A model generated the notes under the pieces. The model did not search any database and had not been told where the DNA came from. It worked only from the letters and a program-made list of their open reading frames with translations. Below, one piece after another: positions 1 through 8,565 of a stretch of DNA of 16,476 nt. Within the stretch, counting starts at the first letter, position 1. Each line of letters starts with the position of its first letter. This DNA comes from CAJWGI01 sp036011785 (GTDB lineage Bacteria; Chloroflexota; Anaerolineae; Anaerolineales; UBA11657): the NCBI GenBank assembly GCA_036011785.1, contig DASCOB010000059.1:1-16476 (forward strand). Reading direction: 5' to 3'. A program made the position numbers and the translations under genes.

Positions 1-1113
1 ATGGTTGCCATGGGGTTGGCAGATGCCGATGGCTGGGTAATTGTTGAGGCTGGTCGTTTTCGGCCCGGGATGACGGTTCCAGAGAATATCCGCGCTCGTG
101 GCACTGCGATTGAAGTAGACGGCGAAATGGTCGGCACCCTCTTTACAAGCGCGCCATCGCCTCCCCCCATTGGCAACCCGGCTGCTCTCGCGTTCCTGGG
201 GCGCGTTAATCGTGCCATGGCGCTGCTTGCGGGCGGAGTGGTGCTCGCCGCAATTGCGCTGGGCTGGATGCTCTCGCGTCCACTCACGCGGCCATTGCGC
301 GAACTCACCACAGCCGCTGGCGCCATCGCATCCGGCAACCTCGCCCAGAAGGTCTCGGTTCCGCAGCAGCGCGAACTGGGTGCGCTAGCGGCCGCATTCA
401 ACCGCATGAGCACCGATCTCGCCGATAGTCGCGATCGGCGTCAAAAGCTGACTGCTGACATCGCCCATGAACTGCGTACTCCGCTCAGCGTAATACTTGG
501 ACATACAGAGGCAATGCGCGACGGCATCGTCACGCCCGGCCCGGAGACGCTAGCGCTGGTGCACGATGAAGCCCTGCGCCTGAACCGCATGGTGACCGAT
601 ATGCGCACCCTCTCGCTGGCCGAAGCCGGGGAGTTAAACCTCGAACGCGAAGCCACGCCGCCCGCGCAGCTGCTGCAACGCGTCGTAAGCGCGCATGCGC
701 CTCGCGCCGCAGAAAAGGAAATCTCGCTGACTTTGCAGAGGAGCGAACGCCTTCCCATCATCGAGGTGGACGCCGACCGCATTACGCAGGTGCTGCATAT
801 TCTACTGGAAAACGCACTCCGGCACACGCCCACGGGCGGAAGCGTGACTGTCTCCGCCGACACTCCTAACACACGCGCAATGCGCATTGTCGTGAACGAC
901 AGCGGACTCGGCATCGGCCCCGAGGAACTGCCCCATCTCTTTGAACGCTTTTATCGCGGGGATAGGGCCCGCGCGCGCCGCAAGCACGGCGGGTCAGGTC
1001 TGGGGTTGGCTATCGCGCGTTCACTAGTGCAGGCGCATGGAGGCGACATCAGCGTAGAAAGCCAACCCGGACACGGCACCGCATTCGCGATAACGCTCCC
1101 GACCGGCGCATAA
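1..1113 (+). CDS. Sensor histidine kinase, C-terminal part (5' end outside window)
   Basis: Membrane sensor kinase of a two-component system, presumably autophosphorylating on histidine and passing the phosphate to a response regulator encoded outside the window. In the visible 370 residues: the end of an extracytoplasmic sensor region (about 1-68, with a DADGWVIVEAG stretch typical of BaeS-like sensors), one transmembrane helix (about 70-91), a HAMP linker (about 92-144), a HisKA dimerisation domain with the H box AHELRTP (phospho-acceptor H156), then an HATPase_c domain with N box LLENALRHT (N271), G1 box NDSGLGIG, F box FERFYRG and G2 box GGSGLGLAI. All catalytic motifs are intact. An ATG sits at base 1, but the family normally has a first transmembrane helix and a full sensor domain before this point, so the gene almost certainly begins left of the window. 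The signal sensed cannot be read from the sequence. It converges on guaB with a 27-base gap. Confidence 0.9.
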   Translation: MVAMGLADADGWVIVEAGRFRPGMTVPENIRARGTAIEVDGEMVGTLFTSAPSPPPIGNPAALAFLGRVNRAMALLAGGVVLAAIALGWMLSRPLTRPLRELTTAAGAIASGNLAQKVSVPQQRELGALAAAFNRMSTDLADSRDRRQKLTADIAHELRTPLSVILGHTEAMRDGIVTPGPETLALVHDEALRLNRMVTDMRTLSLAEAGELNLEREATPPAQLLQRVVSAHAPRAAEKEISLTLQRSERLPIIEVDADRITQVLHILLENALRHTPTGGSVTVSADTPNTRAMRIVVNDSGLGIGPEELPHLFERFYRGDRARARRKHGGSGLGLAIARSLVQAHGGDISVESQPGHGTAFAITLPTGA

Positions 1114-1122
1114 CATCTGCAG

Positions 1123-1134
1123 CGCGAATTCGCG
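1123..1134. repeat. Perfect 12-bp palindrome between convergent genes
   Basis: CGCGAATTCGCG is a perfect palindrome in the 27 bases between the stop codons of the histidine kinase (plus strand) and guaB (minus strand). As RNA it could fold only into a 4-bp GC stem with an AATT loop. No T-tract follows on either strand, so it is at best a weak bidirectional terminator and may be chance. Confidence 0.35.
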
Positions 1135-1140
1135 GCGGGT

Positions 1141-2628
1141 TTAGGAACGCGCGGACACCTGGTAATTAGGCGATTCTTTGGTGACGTGCACGTCGTGAGG
1201 GTGGCTCTCAATCAGGCCAGCGCCGCTCACGCGTACTAGCCTCGCGCCGGTGCGCAGCTCATCGAGGCTGCCCGCACCGGCGTAACCCATGCCGGAGCGT
1301 AGTCCTCCAACCATTTGAAAGATATATTCGTTTAGCGGGCCCTTGTAAGGAACCCTGCCTTCGATTCCCTCCGGCACCAGTTTGCCGCCTCCCTGCCCGC
1401 TGGCGTAGCGGTCACGGCTATAACCCTGCATGGCGCCCATACTCCCCATGCCCCGGTACTCCTTAAAAAGGCGGCCCTCGTACAGCACTTCCTCGCCGGG
1501 AGATTCTTTCAATCCAGCCAGCATCCCACCCAGCATAACGGCGTCCGCACCGGCGGCTATGGCTTTTACGATATCGCCGCTGTACTTCACTCCCCCGTCG
1601 GCGATGACACCAGTGTCCTTTCCCCTCGCCGCCTGCGCGCACTCGTGAATGGCGGTCATTTGCGGCATGCCTGCACCGGATATCACACGGGTAGTGCAAA
1701 TAGAACCCGCGCCCACCCCGACCTTTATCACATCTGCGCCGGCAGCAATCAACCTCTCTGCGCCCGCAGCAGTGACTACGTTCCCCGCAATCACCGGAAG
1801 CTGCGGCCACCCGGCCTTCACGCGGCAAATCGCTTGAATGACGCCTGTGGAATCACCGTGCGCGGTATCGATCGTGATCGTGTCGACGCCAGCGTCCAGC
1901 AGGCCCTGAACCCGTTCCTCTAGATTCACCCCCACCCCGACTGCCGCGCCAACCAGCAGCCGTCCGCGCCCATCGGTGGCGGTACACGGGAAATCACGTT
2001 TCTTTTGAATATCTTTGACGGTGATCAAACCTTTGAGCCGCCCACTCGAATCCACCAGCGGCAACTTCTCGATTCGGTTCTGCTGCAAGATGCGTTGCGC
2101 TTGCTCAAGTGTGGTGTCAGCAGTCGCAGTCACCAGTTTCTCGGTAGTCATGAACTCACTCACCGGCCGCGCAAAGTCGCTCGTTTCTACGAAACGCACG
2201 TCACGGTTCGTGAGAATCCCGACCAGTACGCCCAGCTTGCCATCTTCGGTGATGGGTACACCACTGATGTGATACCGACTCATAACCGCCTCCGCTTCGG
2301 CAAGCGTGGCAGAAGGCGGCAACGTGACTGGGTCAACAATCATGCCCGATTCCGAGCGCTTCACCTTATTGACTTCGGTTGCCTGGTCCTCCGCGCTCAT
2401 GTTGCGGTGAATGATGCCCAATCCGCCCTCTCGTGCCAACCCAATCGCCATCGGCGCCGTCGTCACCGTATCCATGGCCGCGGATAACACCGGGATATTG
2501 AGCGTGATTCCATCGGCCAGGTTCACACGCACATCGGTCTGGTCGGGGAGTACCTCCGTGTACCCCGGCACGATGATCACATCGTCGAATGTCAGCGCTT
2601 CAAACCGGTCGAATAGTTCCTCGTTCAT
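1141..2628 (-). CDS. guaB: Inosine-5'-monophosphate dehydrogenase
   Basis: Cytosolic enzyme that oxidises IMP to XMP with NAD+, the committed step of GMP synthesis. At 495 residues it has the normal bacterial length. It shows the N-terminal LTFDDVIIVPGYTEVLP start of the TIM barrel, a paired CBS (Bateman) insert at about 90-203 with the typical HISGVPITEDG, GILTNRDVRF and LKGLITVKDI stretches, the IDTAHGDS segment, the catalytic loop GAGSICTTR (C301 nucleophile), the IADGGVKYSGDI phosphate-binding segment, the flap YRGMGSMGAM (381-390) and SRDRY (394-398). The C-terminus ends near the family's usual KESPNY. The ATG at 2628 has a GAGG element just upstream. It is the last gene of the pur run, 23 bases after purH, and so directs newly made IMP toward guanine nucleotides. 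guaA is not in the window. The CBS pair is usually an adenine/guanine nucleotide sensor in this family. Confidence 0.98.
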   Translation of the reverse strand: MNEELFDRFEALTFDDVIIVPGYTEVLPDQTDVRVNLADGITLNIPVLSAAMDTVTTAPMAIGLAREGGLGIIHRNMSAEDQATEVNKVKRSESGMIVDPVTLPPSATLAEAEAVMSRYHISGVPITEDGKLGVLVGILTNRDVRFVETSDFARPVSEFMTTEKLVTATADTTLEQAQRILQQNRIEKLPLVDSSGRLKGLITVKDIQKKRDFPCTATDGRGRLLVGAAVGVGVNLEERVQGLLDAGVDTITIDTAHGDSTGVIQAICRVKAGWPQLPVIAGNVVTAAGAERLIAAGADVIKVGVGAGSICTTRVISGAGMPQMTAIHECAQAARGKDTGVIADGGVKYSGDIVKAIAAGADAVMLGGMLAGLKESPGEEVLYEGRLFKEYRGMGSMGAMQGYSRDRYASGQGGGKLVPEGIEGRVPYKGPLNEYIFQMVGGLRSGMGYAGAGSLDELRTGARLVRVSGAGLIESHPHDVHVTKESPNYQVSARS

Positions 2629-2651
2629 ATCCCTCGCTCGATGATTCCGGC

Positions 2652-4157
2652 CTAATGCCGGAAGTGGCGCACACCGGTGGCGACCATCGCTATGCCAGCC
2701 GTGTTCGCCGCGTCAATGCTCAACTGGTCGCGCACCGATCCCCCGGGCTGCACAATAGCCCTCACGCCAAGTCTCGCCGCCTCTTCCACCGAATCGGGAA
2801 ACGGGAAAAAGGCATCAGAGGCCATTACCGCGCCCTGAGATTGCTTCCCACTCCGCTCTCCGGCGATGCGCACGCAATCCACCCGATTGGGCTGCCCGCC
2901 GCCAATGCCCACGGTAGCCTCGCCCTGCACCAGCACTATCGCGTTCGATTTCACATGCTGGCACGCGGTCCACGCAAAGCGCAGCGACTTCCACTCGTCA
3001 TCGCTCGGCACGCGCTCGGTGAGCACCCGCCATTCCCCTACATCGGCGACCGGATCACCCATATCAAGATCCTGACGGAGCACGCCCGCAACTATCGAGC
3101 GCAATTCCGGTCGCGGCTCCAGGCCAGCACCAGGCATCTGCAGCAGGCGACAGTTTTTTCTCTCCACAAGAGCGCTGCACGCTTTTTCATCGAAGCCAAG
3201 CGCAGCGATGCACTCGACGAAAAGGTCACCGAGAAGTCCAGCCACCTCTCCATCAAAAGATTGGTTAGCGGCTATTACCCCGCCAAAGGCAGAGACCGGG
3301 TCGCTCGCCAGCGCAAGCGGGAAGGCACTAGCAACGTCGTCCGCAGAGGCGATGCCACAGGGCGACAGATGCTTGACAATTACGACAGTCGGTTTTTCGA
3401 AGCTGATGGCGGCACGCCAGGCCGCATCTAAGTCAAGCAAGTTGTTGTAGGATAGTGGCTTTCCCTGTAGCAGTGTGCCGCCCAGCGGGCCCTGTTCCGG
3501 AATCCAGTTGTAAAGGCTCGCCTGTTGATGGGGGTTCTCGCCGTACCGCAGCGACTGCACAGTGTACGCCTGCAGACGAAGCGCCTGTTCCGGCGCAAGA
3601 AACGCAGCAATGGCGGTATCGTAATCCGCGGTGTGCGCAAAACCCTTCAGCGCCAGTTTCTTGCGAGTGTCCGGGCCCACTCCACTGTCGCGGAGCTCAC
3701 CCAGCACGTCTTCATAATCCGCCGGGTCGCACAGCAAGGTGACGCGCTCGTGGTTCTTCGCAGCAGCCCTAATCAGCGCAACGCCGCCAACGTCTATGTT
3801 CTCAATCGCAGCCGCGAATGTCACATCGGCGGCAGCGACCGTTTGCGCAAATGGGTAGAGGTTCACAGCCACCAGATCGATCGGCTCCCATCCCAGCGCT
3901 TCCAACTCGTTGCGGTCAGCGTCACTGTCCCGTGCCAAAAGCCCGGCATGGATTGCCGGGTGAAGCGTCTTGACACGTCCAGCCAAAATCTCCGGTGATC
4001 CGGTGTAATCGGCCACGTCAGTCACCGAGATACCGGCAGCCCGCAGCGCTTTCGCCGTTCCACCAGACGCAAGCAAACGCCAGCCGAGCTCAGAAAGCGT
4101 CATTCCTAATGCTGTTAATCCTTCCTTGTCCGATACAGACAACAACGCGTTGGGCAT
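2652..4157 (-). CDS. purH: Bifunctional AICAR transformylase / IMP cyclohydrolase
   Basis: Catalyses the last two steps to IMP: formylation of AICAR with 10-formyl-tetrahydrofolate, then ring closure of FAICAR. The N-terminal MGS-like cyclohydrolase domain (about 1-195) starts LLSVSDKEGL and contains SGGTAKAL and GRVKTLHPAIHAGLL. The C-terminal transformylase domain has LRYGENPHQQA (203-213), the conserved Lys-His pair in VKHLSPCGIAS (K262, H263), SDPVSAFGG and MASDAFFPFPDS. It ends GVRHFRH, as is typical. I chose the ATG at 4157 (501 residues, matching the family N-terminus MPNALLSVSDKEG) over an in-frame TTG one codon upstream; a GGGAG element lies about 9 bases before it. The purN TGA, the TTG and this ATG run together as TGATTGATG, so purH is probably translated by ribosomes finishing purN. 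The stop is TAG. Confidence 0.97.
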   Translation of the reverse strand: MPNALLSVSDKEGLTALGMTLSELGWRLLASGGTAKALRAAGISVTDVADYTGSPEILAGRVKTLHPAIHAGLLARDSDADRNELEALGWEPIDLVAVNLYPFAQTVAAADVTFAAAIENIDVGGVALIRAAAKNHERVTLLCDPADYEDVLGELRDSGVGPDTRKKLALKGFAHTADYDTAIAAFLAPEQALRLQAYTVQSLRYGENPHQQASLYNWIPEQGPLGGTLLQGKPLSYNNLLDLDAAWRAAISFEKPTVVIVKHLSPCGIASADDVASAFPLALASDPVSAFGGVIAANQSFDGEVAGLLGDLFVECIAALGFDEKACSALVERKNCRLLQMPGAGLEPRPELRSIVAGVLRQDLDMGDPVADVGEWRVLTERVPSDDEWKSLRFAWTACQHVKSNAIVLVQGEATVGIGGGQPNRVDCVRIAGERSGKQSQGAVMASDAFFPFPDSVEEAARLGVRAIVQPGGSVRDQLSIDAANTAGIAMVATGVRHFRH

Positions 4158-4160
4158 CAA

Positions 4161-4796
4161 TCACTCTCCCTCAAGGTCTGCCCTTTCACTCGTTACATCC
4201 CGGCCACAGAGATCTTTTATGGTGGCGACGAGAAGCCTGTGCTCCACAGCATGTACGCGCGCTTCGAGCGTTTTTAGATCGTCATTCGGCATTATCGGCA
4301 CGCGCTCGCTGAAAAGCACCGGGCCACTGTCCACGCCTTCGTCTGGCACCAAATGCACCATCACGCCAGTGTAGCCGATTTCACCTTTCCGATACGCATC
4401 CAGAGCGCGCTCTATCGCGTTGACGCCGGGAAATTGACCCGGAAGCGCCGGGTGCAGGTTCACCACGCGGTCCAGGAACCGGTCGAGAAAGGCGGATGTG
4501 AGAATGCGCATCCAACCAGCCAACACCACCCAGTCGGGCCGAAAGTGCGATACTTGCTCGGCGAGCATACGGTCATATTCTCGCCGCGGTCGCCCTTTTT
4601 TCATCTGGCATACTCGCCCGGGCACTCCGGCCAATTCTGCCCGCTTCAATCCATACGCCCGGCCTCGGTTCGAAAACACTCCCACAACGCGCGCCGCCAA
4701 TTGGCCGCACGTGCAGGCATCCAAAATCGCCTGCAAATTGGACCCGTTCCCGGACACCAACACCACCAGCCTTGGCACAATCGCATCGCCTGTCAT
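4161..4796 (-). CDS. purN: Phosphoribosylglycinamide formyltransferase, folate-dependent
   Basis: GAR transformylase: transfers the formyl group of 10-formyl-tetrahydrofolate to GAR, step 3 of de novo purine synthesis. The 211-residue protein has the N-terminal nucleotide loop VVLVSGNGSNLQAILDA (11-27), the segment DWVVLAGWMRILTSAFLDRF, and the catalytic residues of the family: N113 and H115 in NLHPALPGQFPG, and D156 in VPDEGVDSGPVLF (equivalents of E. coli N106, H108, D144). The start ATG overlaps the purM TGA as ATGA, which implies coupled translation. This is the folate-dependent type, not the formate/ATP-dependent PurT. The start and length agree with the family. Confidence 0.96.
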   Translation of the reverse strand: MTGDAIVPRLVVLVSGNGSNLQAILDACTCGQLAARVVGVFSNRGRAYGLKRAELAGVPGRVCQMKKGRPRREYDRMLAEQVSHFRPDWVVLAGWMRILTSAFLDRFLDRVVNLHPALPGQFPGVNAIERALDAYRKGEIGYTGVMVHLVPDEGVDSGPVLFSERVPIMPNDDLKTLEARVHAVEHRLLVATIKDLCGRDVTSERADLEGE

Positions 4797-5821
4797 GTCA
4801 GCCTTACGCGGCCATCGCCCCCGACAAGTTCTCCAATGACCACGGTTTCGTCCGCAATAGATTGCTGCACGCTATTCAGTGCAGAGGGGGAAACCACCGC
4901 CACCATACCGAGGCCCATGTTGAAAACGCGGTACATTTCACGGTCCGTAATGCAGCCGCGCTGCTGAATAAGGGAGAACACCGCCGGCAGCGGCCACGTG
5001 CCCATCCGCACGACCGCATCAAGGTCATCGGGCAGTGCCCGCGGCAGGTTCTCGAGTACACCGCCGCCCGTTATATGTGCCAGCGCCTTTATGTTCCCGT
5101 CCCGCATCCCCAGACTTTCCCGCAGCAGCGGATAATAACACCGGTGCGGAGCCAAAAGCATTTCACCTAGCGATCGATCGTGACCTTCAGGCACGCTTTC
5201 GAGAGAGACGTCCGCGAACAGGCTTCTAATCAGGGTGTATCCGTTGGTGTGTGGCCCGGATGACCGCAACCCCACCAGAAGATCACCTTCGGCGATACCA
5301 CCGCGCGGCAGCCGCTGCATTTTCTCCACCACGCCCACCACGGCGCCAACGAGATCAAAGGCATCCGCCGCGTACACGTCCGGCATCTCAGCGGTTTCGC
5401 CGCCCAATAGTGCGCAGCCGCAGTTCCGGCACGCATCGGCGACACCCTTCACCACGGCAGCAGCTTTTTTTGGGGAAAGTTTCGCGCTCGCAACATAATC
5501 AAGGAAAAAGAGCGGTGACGCACCCTGAGCGAGAATATCATTGACGCAGTGGTTGACAAGATCGTGGCCGATACCCGCATATTCGCCGGCCCGTTCCGCG
5601 AGCAACACCTTGGTGCCGACGCCGTCAACCGAAGCCGCCAGCACCGGGGCACTCATCTCGCGTAATGCCGCCGCGTCATACAGTCCCCCGAAAGCGCCAA
5701 CGCCCCCGAGAACTTCCGCACCATACGTCGCCGTCAACGCATCCTGGGCCAAGGCGACAGCTTCGTTGCCGGCATCAATGTCCACCCCGGATGCAGCGTA
5801 TGCGCTTCCACCGCTGCTCAT
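4793..5821 (-). CDS. purM: Phosphoribosylformylglycinamidine cyclo-ligase (AIR synthetase)
   Basis: ATP-dependent ring closure of FGAM to AIR, step 5. The 342-residue protein shows the PurM/PurL-superfamily N-terminal segment GVDIDAGNEAV (12-22), the dimer/ATP segment VDGVGTKVLLA (65-75), GHDLVNHCVNDILAQGASPLFFLDY (85-109), CALLGGETAEMPDVY (136-150), LRSSGPHTNGYTLIR and HITGGGVLENLPR. Length is standard for bacteria. A clear AAGGAG element at 5830-5835, 8 bases before the ATG, supports the start. It follows the largest gap in the operon (36 bases) and so has its own strong ribosome site rather than depending on coupling to purD. Its 3' end overlaps purN by 4 bases. Confidence 0.97.
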   Translation of the reverse strand: MSSGGSAYAASGVDIDAGNEAVALAQDALTATYGAEVLGGVGAFGGLYDAAALREMSAPVLAASVDGVGTKVLLAERAGEYAGIGHDLVNHCVNDILAQGASPLFFLDYVASAKLSPKKAAAVVKGVADACRNCGCALLGGETAEMPDVYAADAFDLVGAVVGVVEKMQRLPRGGIAEGDLLVGLRSSGPHTNGYTLIRSLFADVSLESVPEGHDRSLGEMLLAPHRCYYPLLRESLGMRDGNIKALAHITGGGVLENLPRALPDDLDAVVRMGTWPLPAVFSLIQQRGCITDREMYRVFNMGLGMVAVVSPSALNSVQQSIADETVVIGELVGGDGRVRLT

Positions 5822-5829
5822 GTTGAGAA

Positions 5830-5835
5830 CTCCTT
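5830..5835 (-). promoter_or_regulatory. Ribosome binding site of purM
   Basis: AAGGAG on the minus strand with 8 bases to the purM ATG. It is one of the clearest Shine-Dalgarno sequences in the operon and lies in the 36-base purD-purM gap, where translational coupling is least likely. Confidence 0.75.
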
Positions 5836-5857
5836 CATAAACAACGGAACGGTCGCT

Positions 5858-7144
5858 CTACGCATTGAGCGTTTCACGCATGCCAATATCCGCTCGACAT
5901 TGCATGCCCTCGAACCGCACCGCCCTCACTCCTTCATACGCGTTGGAAAGCGCATCCCCGATGGTGTCTCCCTGCCCAGTAATGCCCAACACCCGACCGC
6001 CGGAAGTAACCACTCGGCCATCCTTGTCAGTATCCGTGCCGGCATGAAAAGTGACAACATCCGCCGGCATATCTTTCAGCCCATGAATCGCCCGGCCCTT
6101 CGGATACTTTCCGGGGTACCCTTCCGAAGCAAGCACCACGCATGCCGCAGCGGCATCTCTCCAGCGCACTTCAGTGTCCGCCAACCGCCCTTGCGCGCAT
6201 ACCATACATGTCTCGAGCAGATCAGATTGTAGCAAGGGCATTAGCGCCTGAGTCTCAGGGTCGCCAAAGCGACAGTTAAATTCGAGTACATGCGGCCCGT
6301 CAGCAGCGAGAATAATCCCTGCGTAGAGCACACCCACAAACGGAGCGCCCTCCTCGCGCAGTCCATCCACAGCGCGTTGCAACACATCTGCCCCCAGTTT
6401 CCTCACCTGTGCCGGTGTACAAACCTGCGCGGGCACATAAGCGCCCATTCCGCCCGTGTTGGGCCCCCGGTCGCCATCCAGCAGCCGTTTGTGGTCCTGT
6501 GCAGGCGGCATAACGCTCACGCCTTCACTGTCAGCAAAAGCCAGCAACGAGACTTCCTCCCCCTCCAATCGCTCCTCAATCAATATCTCATCTCCGGCGG
6601 CCCCAAACTTTCGCTCCACAATCATCTCGCGCAGTGCAGTCTCAGCCTGCTGCGCATCCTCCGGAAGTATCACGCCCTTCCCTCTAGCCAGACCTGACGC
6701 CTTGAGAACCACTTCATAATCAGACTCCCGCAGATGCGCCAAAGCGGGCTCAAATTCCGAGAAGGCTGCAAAGCGCCCGGTGGGTATGCCGTGCCGCAGC
6801 ATGAAGGCTTTTGCGTATGCCTTCGAAGCCTCAATACGCGCCGCTTTTTTGCCGGGGCCAAACACAGCGACGCCTTCCGCTTGCAGCACCTCGGTGAGAC
6901 CCGCAGCCAGCGGCGACTCCGGCCCAATGATGGCCAATTCAATTGATTCTTCCCGGCAGAAGGATGCCAATGCGCGGCCATCGCCCGTGCCCAGCGCCAC
7001 GTTCACTTTCTGATTCGGTACCGACAAAGCAGCCGTGCCGGCATTCCCTGGTGCAACGAACAGGCGTCGCAGCAGCGGGGATTGCGCCACTTTCCACGCA
7101 AGCGCATGCTCCCGGCCCCCCGACCCAACAATGAGCACATTCAT
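5858..7144 (-). CDS. purD: Phosphoribosylamine-glycine ligase (GAR synthetase)
   Basis: ATP-grasp enzyme joining phosphoribosylamine and glycine to give GAR, step 2. The 428-residue protein has the N-terminal GSGGREHALAWKVAQSP (7-23), the pre-ATP-grasp segment LAIIGPESPLAAGL, the ATP-grasp core with VVLKASGLARGKGVILPED (145-163), the LIEERLEGEEVSLLAFAD strand-loop (188-205), PAQDHKRLLDGDRGPNTGGMGAY (214-236) and the Mg/ATP-binding ending LEFNCRFGDPETQALMPLL (287-305), followed by the usual C-terminal lid domain. It is monofunctional, with no fused PurM or PurN as in animals. The start ATG lies 8 bases after the purF stop. The upstream Shine-Dalgarno is weak, so translation may depend on purF. 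The stop is TAG. Confidence 0.97.
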   Translation of the reverse strand: MNVLIVGSGGREHALAWKVAQSPLLRRLFVAPGNAGTAALSVPNQKVNVALGTGDGRALASFCREESIELAIIGPESPLAAGLTEVLQAEGVAVFGPGKKAARIEASKAYAKAFMLRHGIPTGRFAAFSEFEPALAHLRESDYEVVLKASGLARGKGVILPEDAQQAETALREMIVERKFGAAGDEILIEERLEGEEVSLLAFADSEGVSVMPPAQDHKRLLDGDRGPNTGGMGAYVPAQVCTPAQVRKLGADVLQRAVDGLREEGAPFVGVLYAGIILAADGPHVLEFNCRFGDPETQALMPLLQSDLLETCMVCAQGRLADTEVRWRDAAAACVVLASEGYPGKYPKGRAIHGLKDMPADVVTFHAGTDTDKDGRVVTSGGRVLGITGQGDTIGDALSNAYEGVRAVRFEGMQCRADIGMRETLNA

Positions 7145-7152
7145 CTCATAGC

Positions 7153-8565
7153 TCAGAAAATCGCCGCCTCGAATTGCGCCTTTTTTACACTCGGAATGGC
7201 TTCAAACTGATATTCGCCGCTGAAGCATGCATGGCAGTATCCCCGCTCGCGGCCCACTGCGCGCATCATGCCCTCGAGCGAGAGGAAACTGAGGGAATTT
7301 GCGCCGGTGTGCGCACGGATTTCCTCCACCGACATTCGGTACGCAACCAATTCCTCGTGCGTTCCCATATCCACGCCCATAAAGCACGGATGGCGAATTG
7401 GCGGACAGGTTATGCGCACATGCACCTCCGCTGCACCACCATCGCGGAGCATTTTGACCAGCGGCCCGGCAGTTGTGCCGCGCACTATGCTGTCATCAAT
7501 CACTACTGTGCGCTTTCCGCTCAAATTCTCGCCAAGAACGTTGAATTTCAACGCAACGCCCTGCCGACGTAGCGATGGCGTCGGTTCAATGAAGGTACGC
7601 CCGATATAGCGGTTTTTGATAAATCCATCGTTGAAATCAATGCCGGATTCTCGGGAATAACCGATGGCTGCGGGCACTCCAGAATCCGGCACTGCAATCA
7701 CCAAGTCGGCATCGGCAGGGGCCTCTCGTGCTAGCTCCCGCCCGAGCTGCTGGCGCACTGTGTGCACGCTTATTCCATCCCAGAAGCTATCCGGCCGCGA
7801 AAAATACACGTGCTCGAACACGCAGCGCGCGAGCTCGTCTGCCGGCGACACCGCCTGCACCACTCTAAGCGCGGGGTACCCAAGCGCGATGATCTCGCCG
7901 GGCTCCACCTCGCGGATAGCTCTACAACCGATTGTTTGCAACGCCCCCGTCTCCGACGCGGCTGCGTGCCCTCCACCGAGCAGCTGGCCCACGCTCAGTG
8001 GCCGGTATCCCCAGCGGTCACGCACCGCATACACGTTATTACGCGTAAGCACGGTCAGCGAAAAAGCACCCTCCCAGCGCGCCATGACACTACCGATACG
8101 CGCCTCCCAACTCGCTCCCTCCGCACCGGCCAACATCATGGTCATTACTTCGCTATCGGACGATGACGAAAGTCCAACGCCCCGTTGCAACAGTTCGTCC
8201 CGCAACTCGCCCGCGTTGTTGAGATTCCCGTTATGAGCAACTGCAAGGGGCCCATGTCGCGTTTCCACCAAAAAGGGCTGCGCGTTTCGGGCGACCGAAG
8301 AGCCGGTAGTCGAATAGCGAGTGTGCCCAATTGAAAACGAACCCTGCATTGGCGCGAGCTTCTCCTCTGTGAATGCCGCCGTCACCAAGCCTGTGCCCTT
8401 ATGCAACCGCACCCGATTGCCATCAGAGACCGCAATCCCGGCCGCTTCCTGACCCCGGTGCTGCAGTGCGTGTAACCCAAAAAATGTCAGGCGAGCGACA
8501 TCATCGTTAGGCGCGTACAACCCGACAACTCCGCACTCTTCCTGCGGCTTGTCAGCACGCATCAT
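7153..8565 (-). CDS. purF: Amidophosphoribosyltransferase (Bacillus-type, Fe-S)
   Basis: Commits PRPP to purine synthesis by making phosphoribosylamine from PRPP and glutamine. The N-terminal Ntn-type glutaminase domain begins with a 10-residue leader, then C11 in EECGVVGLY; after self-cleavage C11 would be the N-terminal nucleophile. The glutaminase motifs HALQHRGQEAAGIA, GHTRYSTTG and AHNGNLNN follow. The C-terminal phosphoribosyltransferase domain carries the PRPP loop VVIDDSIVRGTT (354-365). Four cysteines, C248 (RCVFE), C394 (HPCFMG) and C444/C447 (CHAC), match the four [4Fe-4S] ligands of the B. subtilis enzyme, so this is the processed, Fe-S form and not the E. coli form. At 470 residues it is near the Bacillus length. 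The ATG overlaps the purE stop as ATGA; a second ATG follows immediately. AMP/GMP feedback inhibition is expected from the family. Confidence 0.97.
   Translation of the reverse strand: MMRADKPQEECGVVGLYAPNDDVARLTFFGLHALQHRGQEAAGIAVSDGNRVRLHKGTGLVTAAFTEEKLAPMQGSFSIGHTRYSTTGSSVARNAQPFLVETRHGPLAVAHNGNLNNAGELRDELLQRGVGLSSSSDSEVMTMMLAGAEGASWEARIGSVMARWEGAFSLTVLTRNNVYAVRDRWGYRPLSVGQLLGGGHAAASETGALQTIGCRAIREVEPGEIIALGYPALRVVQAVSPADELARCVFEHVYFSRPDSFWDGISVHTVRQQLGRELAREAPADADLVIAVPDSGVPAAIGYSRESGIDFNDGFIKNRYIGRTFIEPTPSLRRQGVALKFNVLGENLSGKRTVVIDDSIVRGTTAGPLVKMLRDGGAAEVHVRITCPPIRHPCFMGVDMGTHEELVAYRMSVEEIRAHTGANSLSFLSLEGMMRAVGRERGYCHACFSGEYQFEAIPSVKKAQFEAAIF

Noticed and set aside
2589..3431. 280-residue open frame on the plus strand
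   Set aside because: Antisense to purH and the purH-guaB junction; no domain and shadow-like composition.
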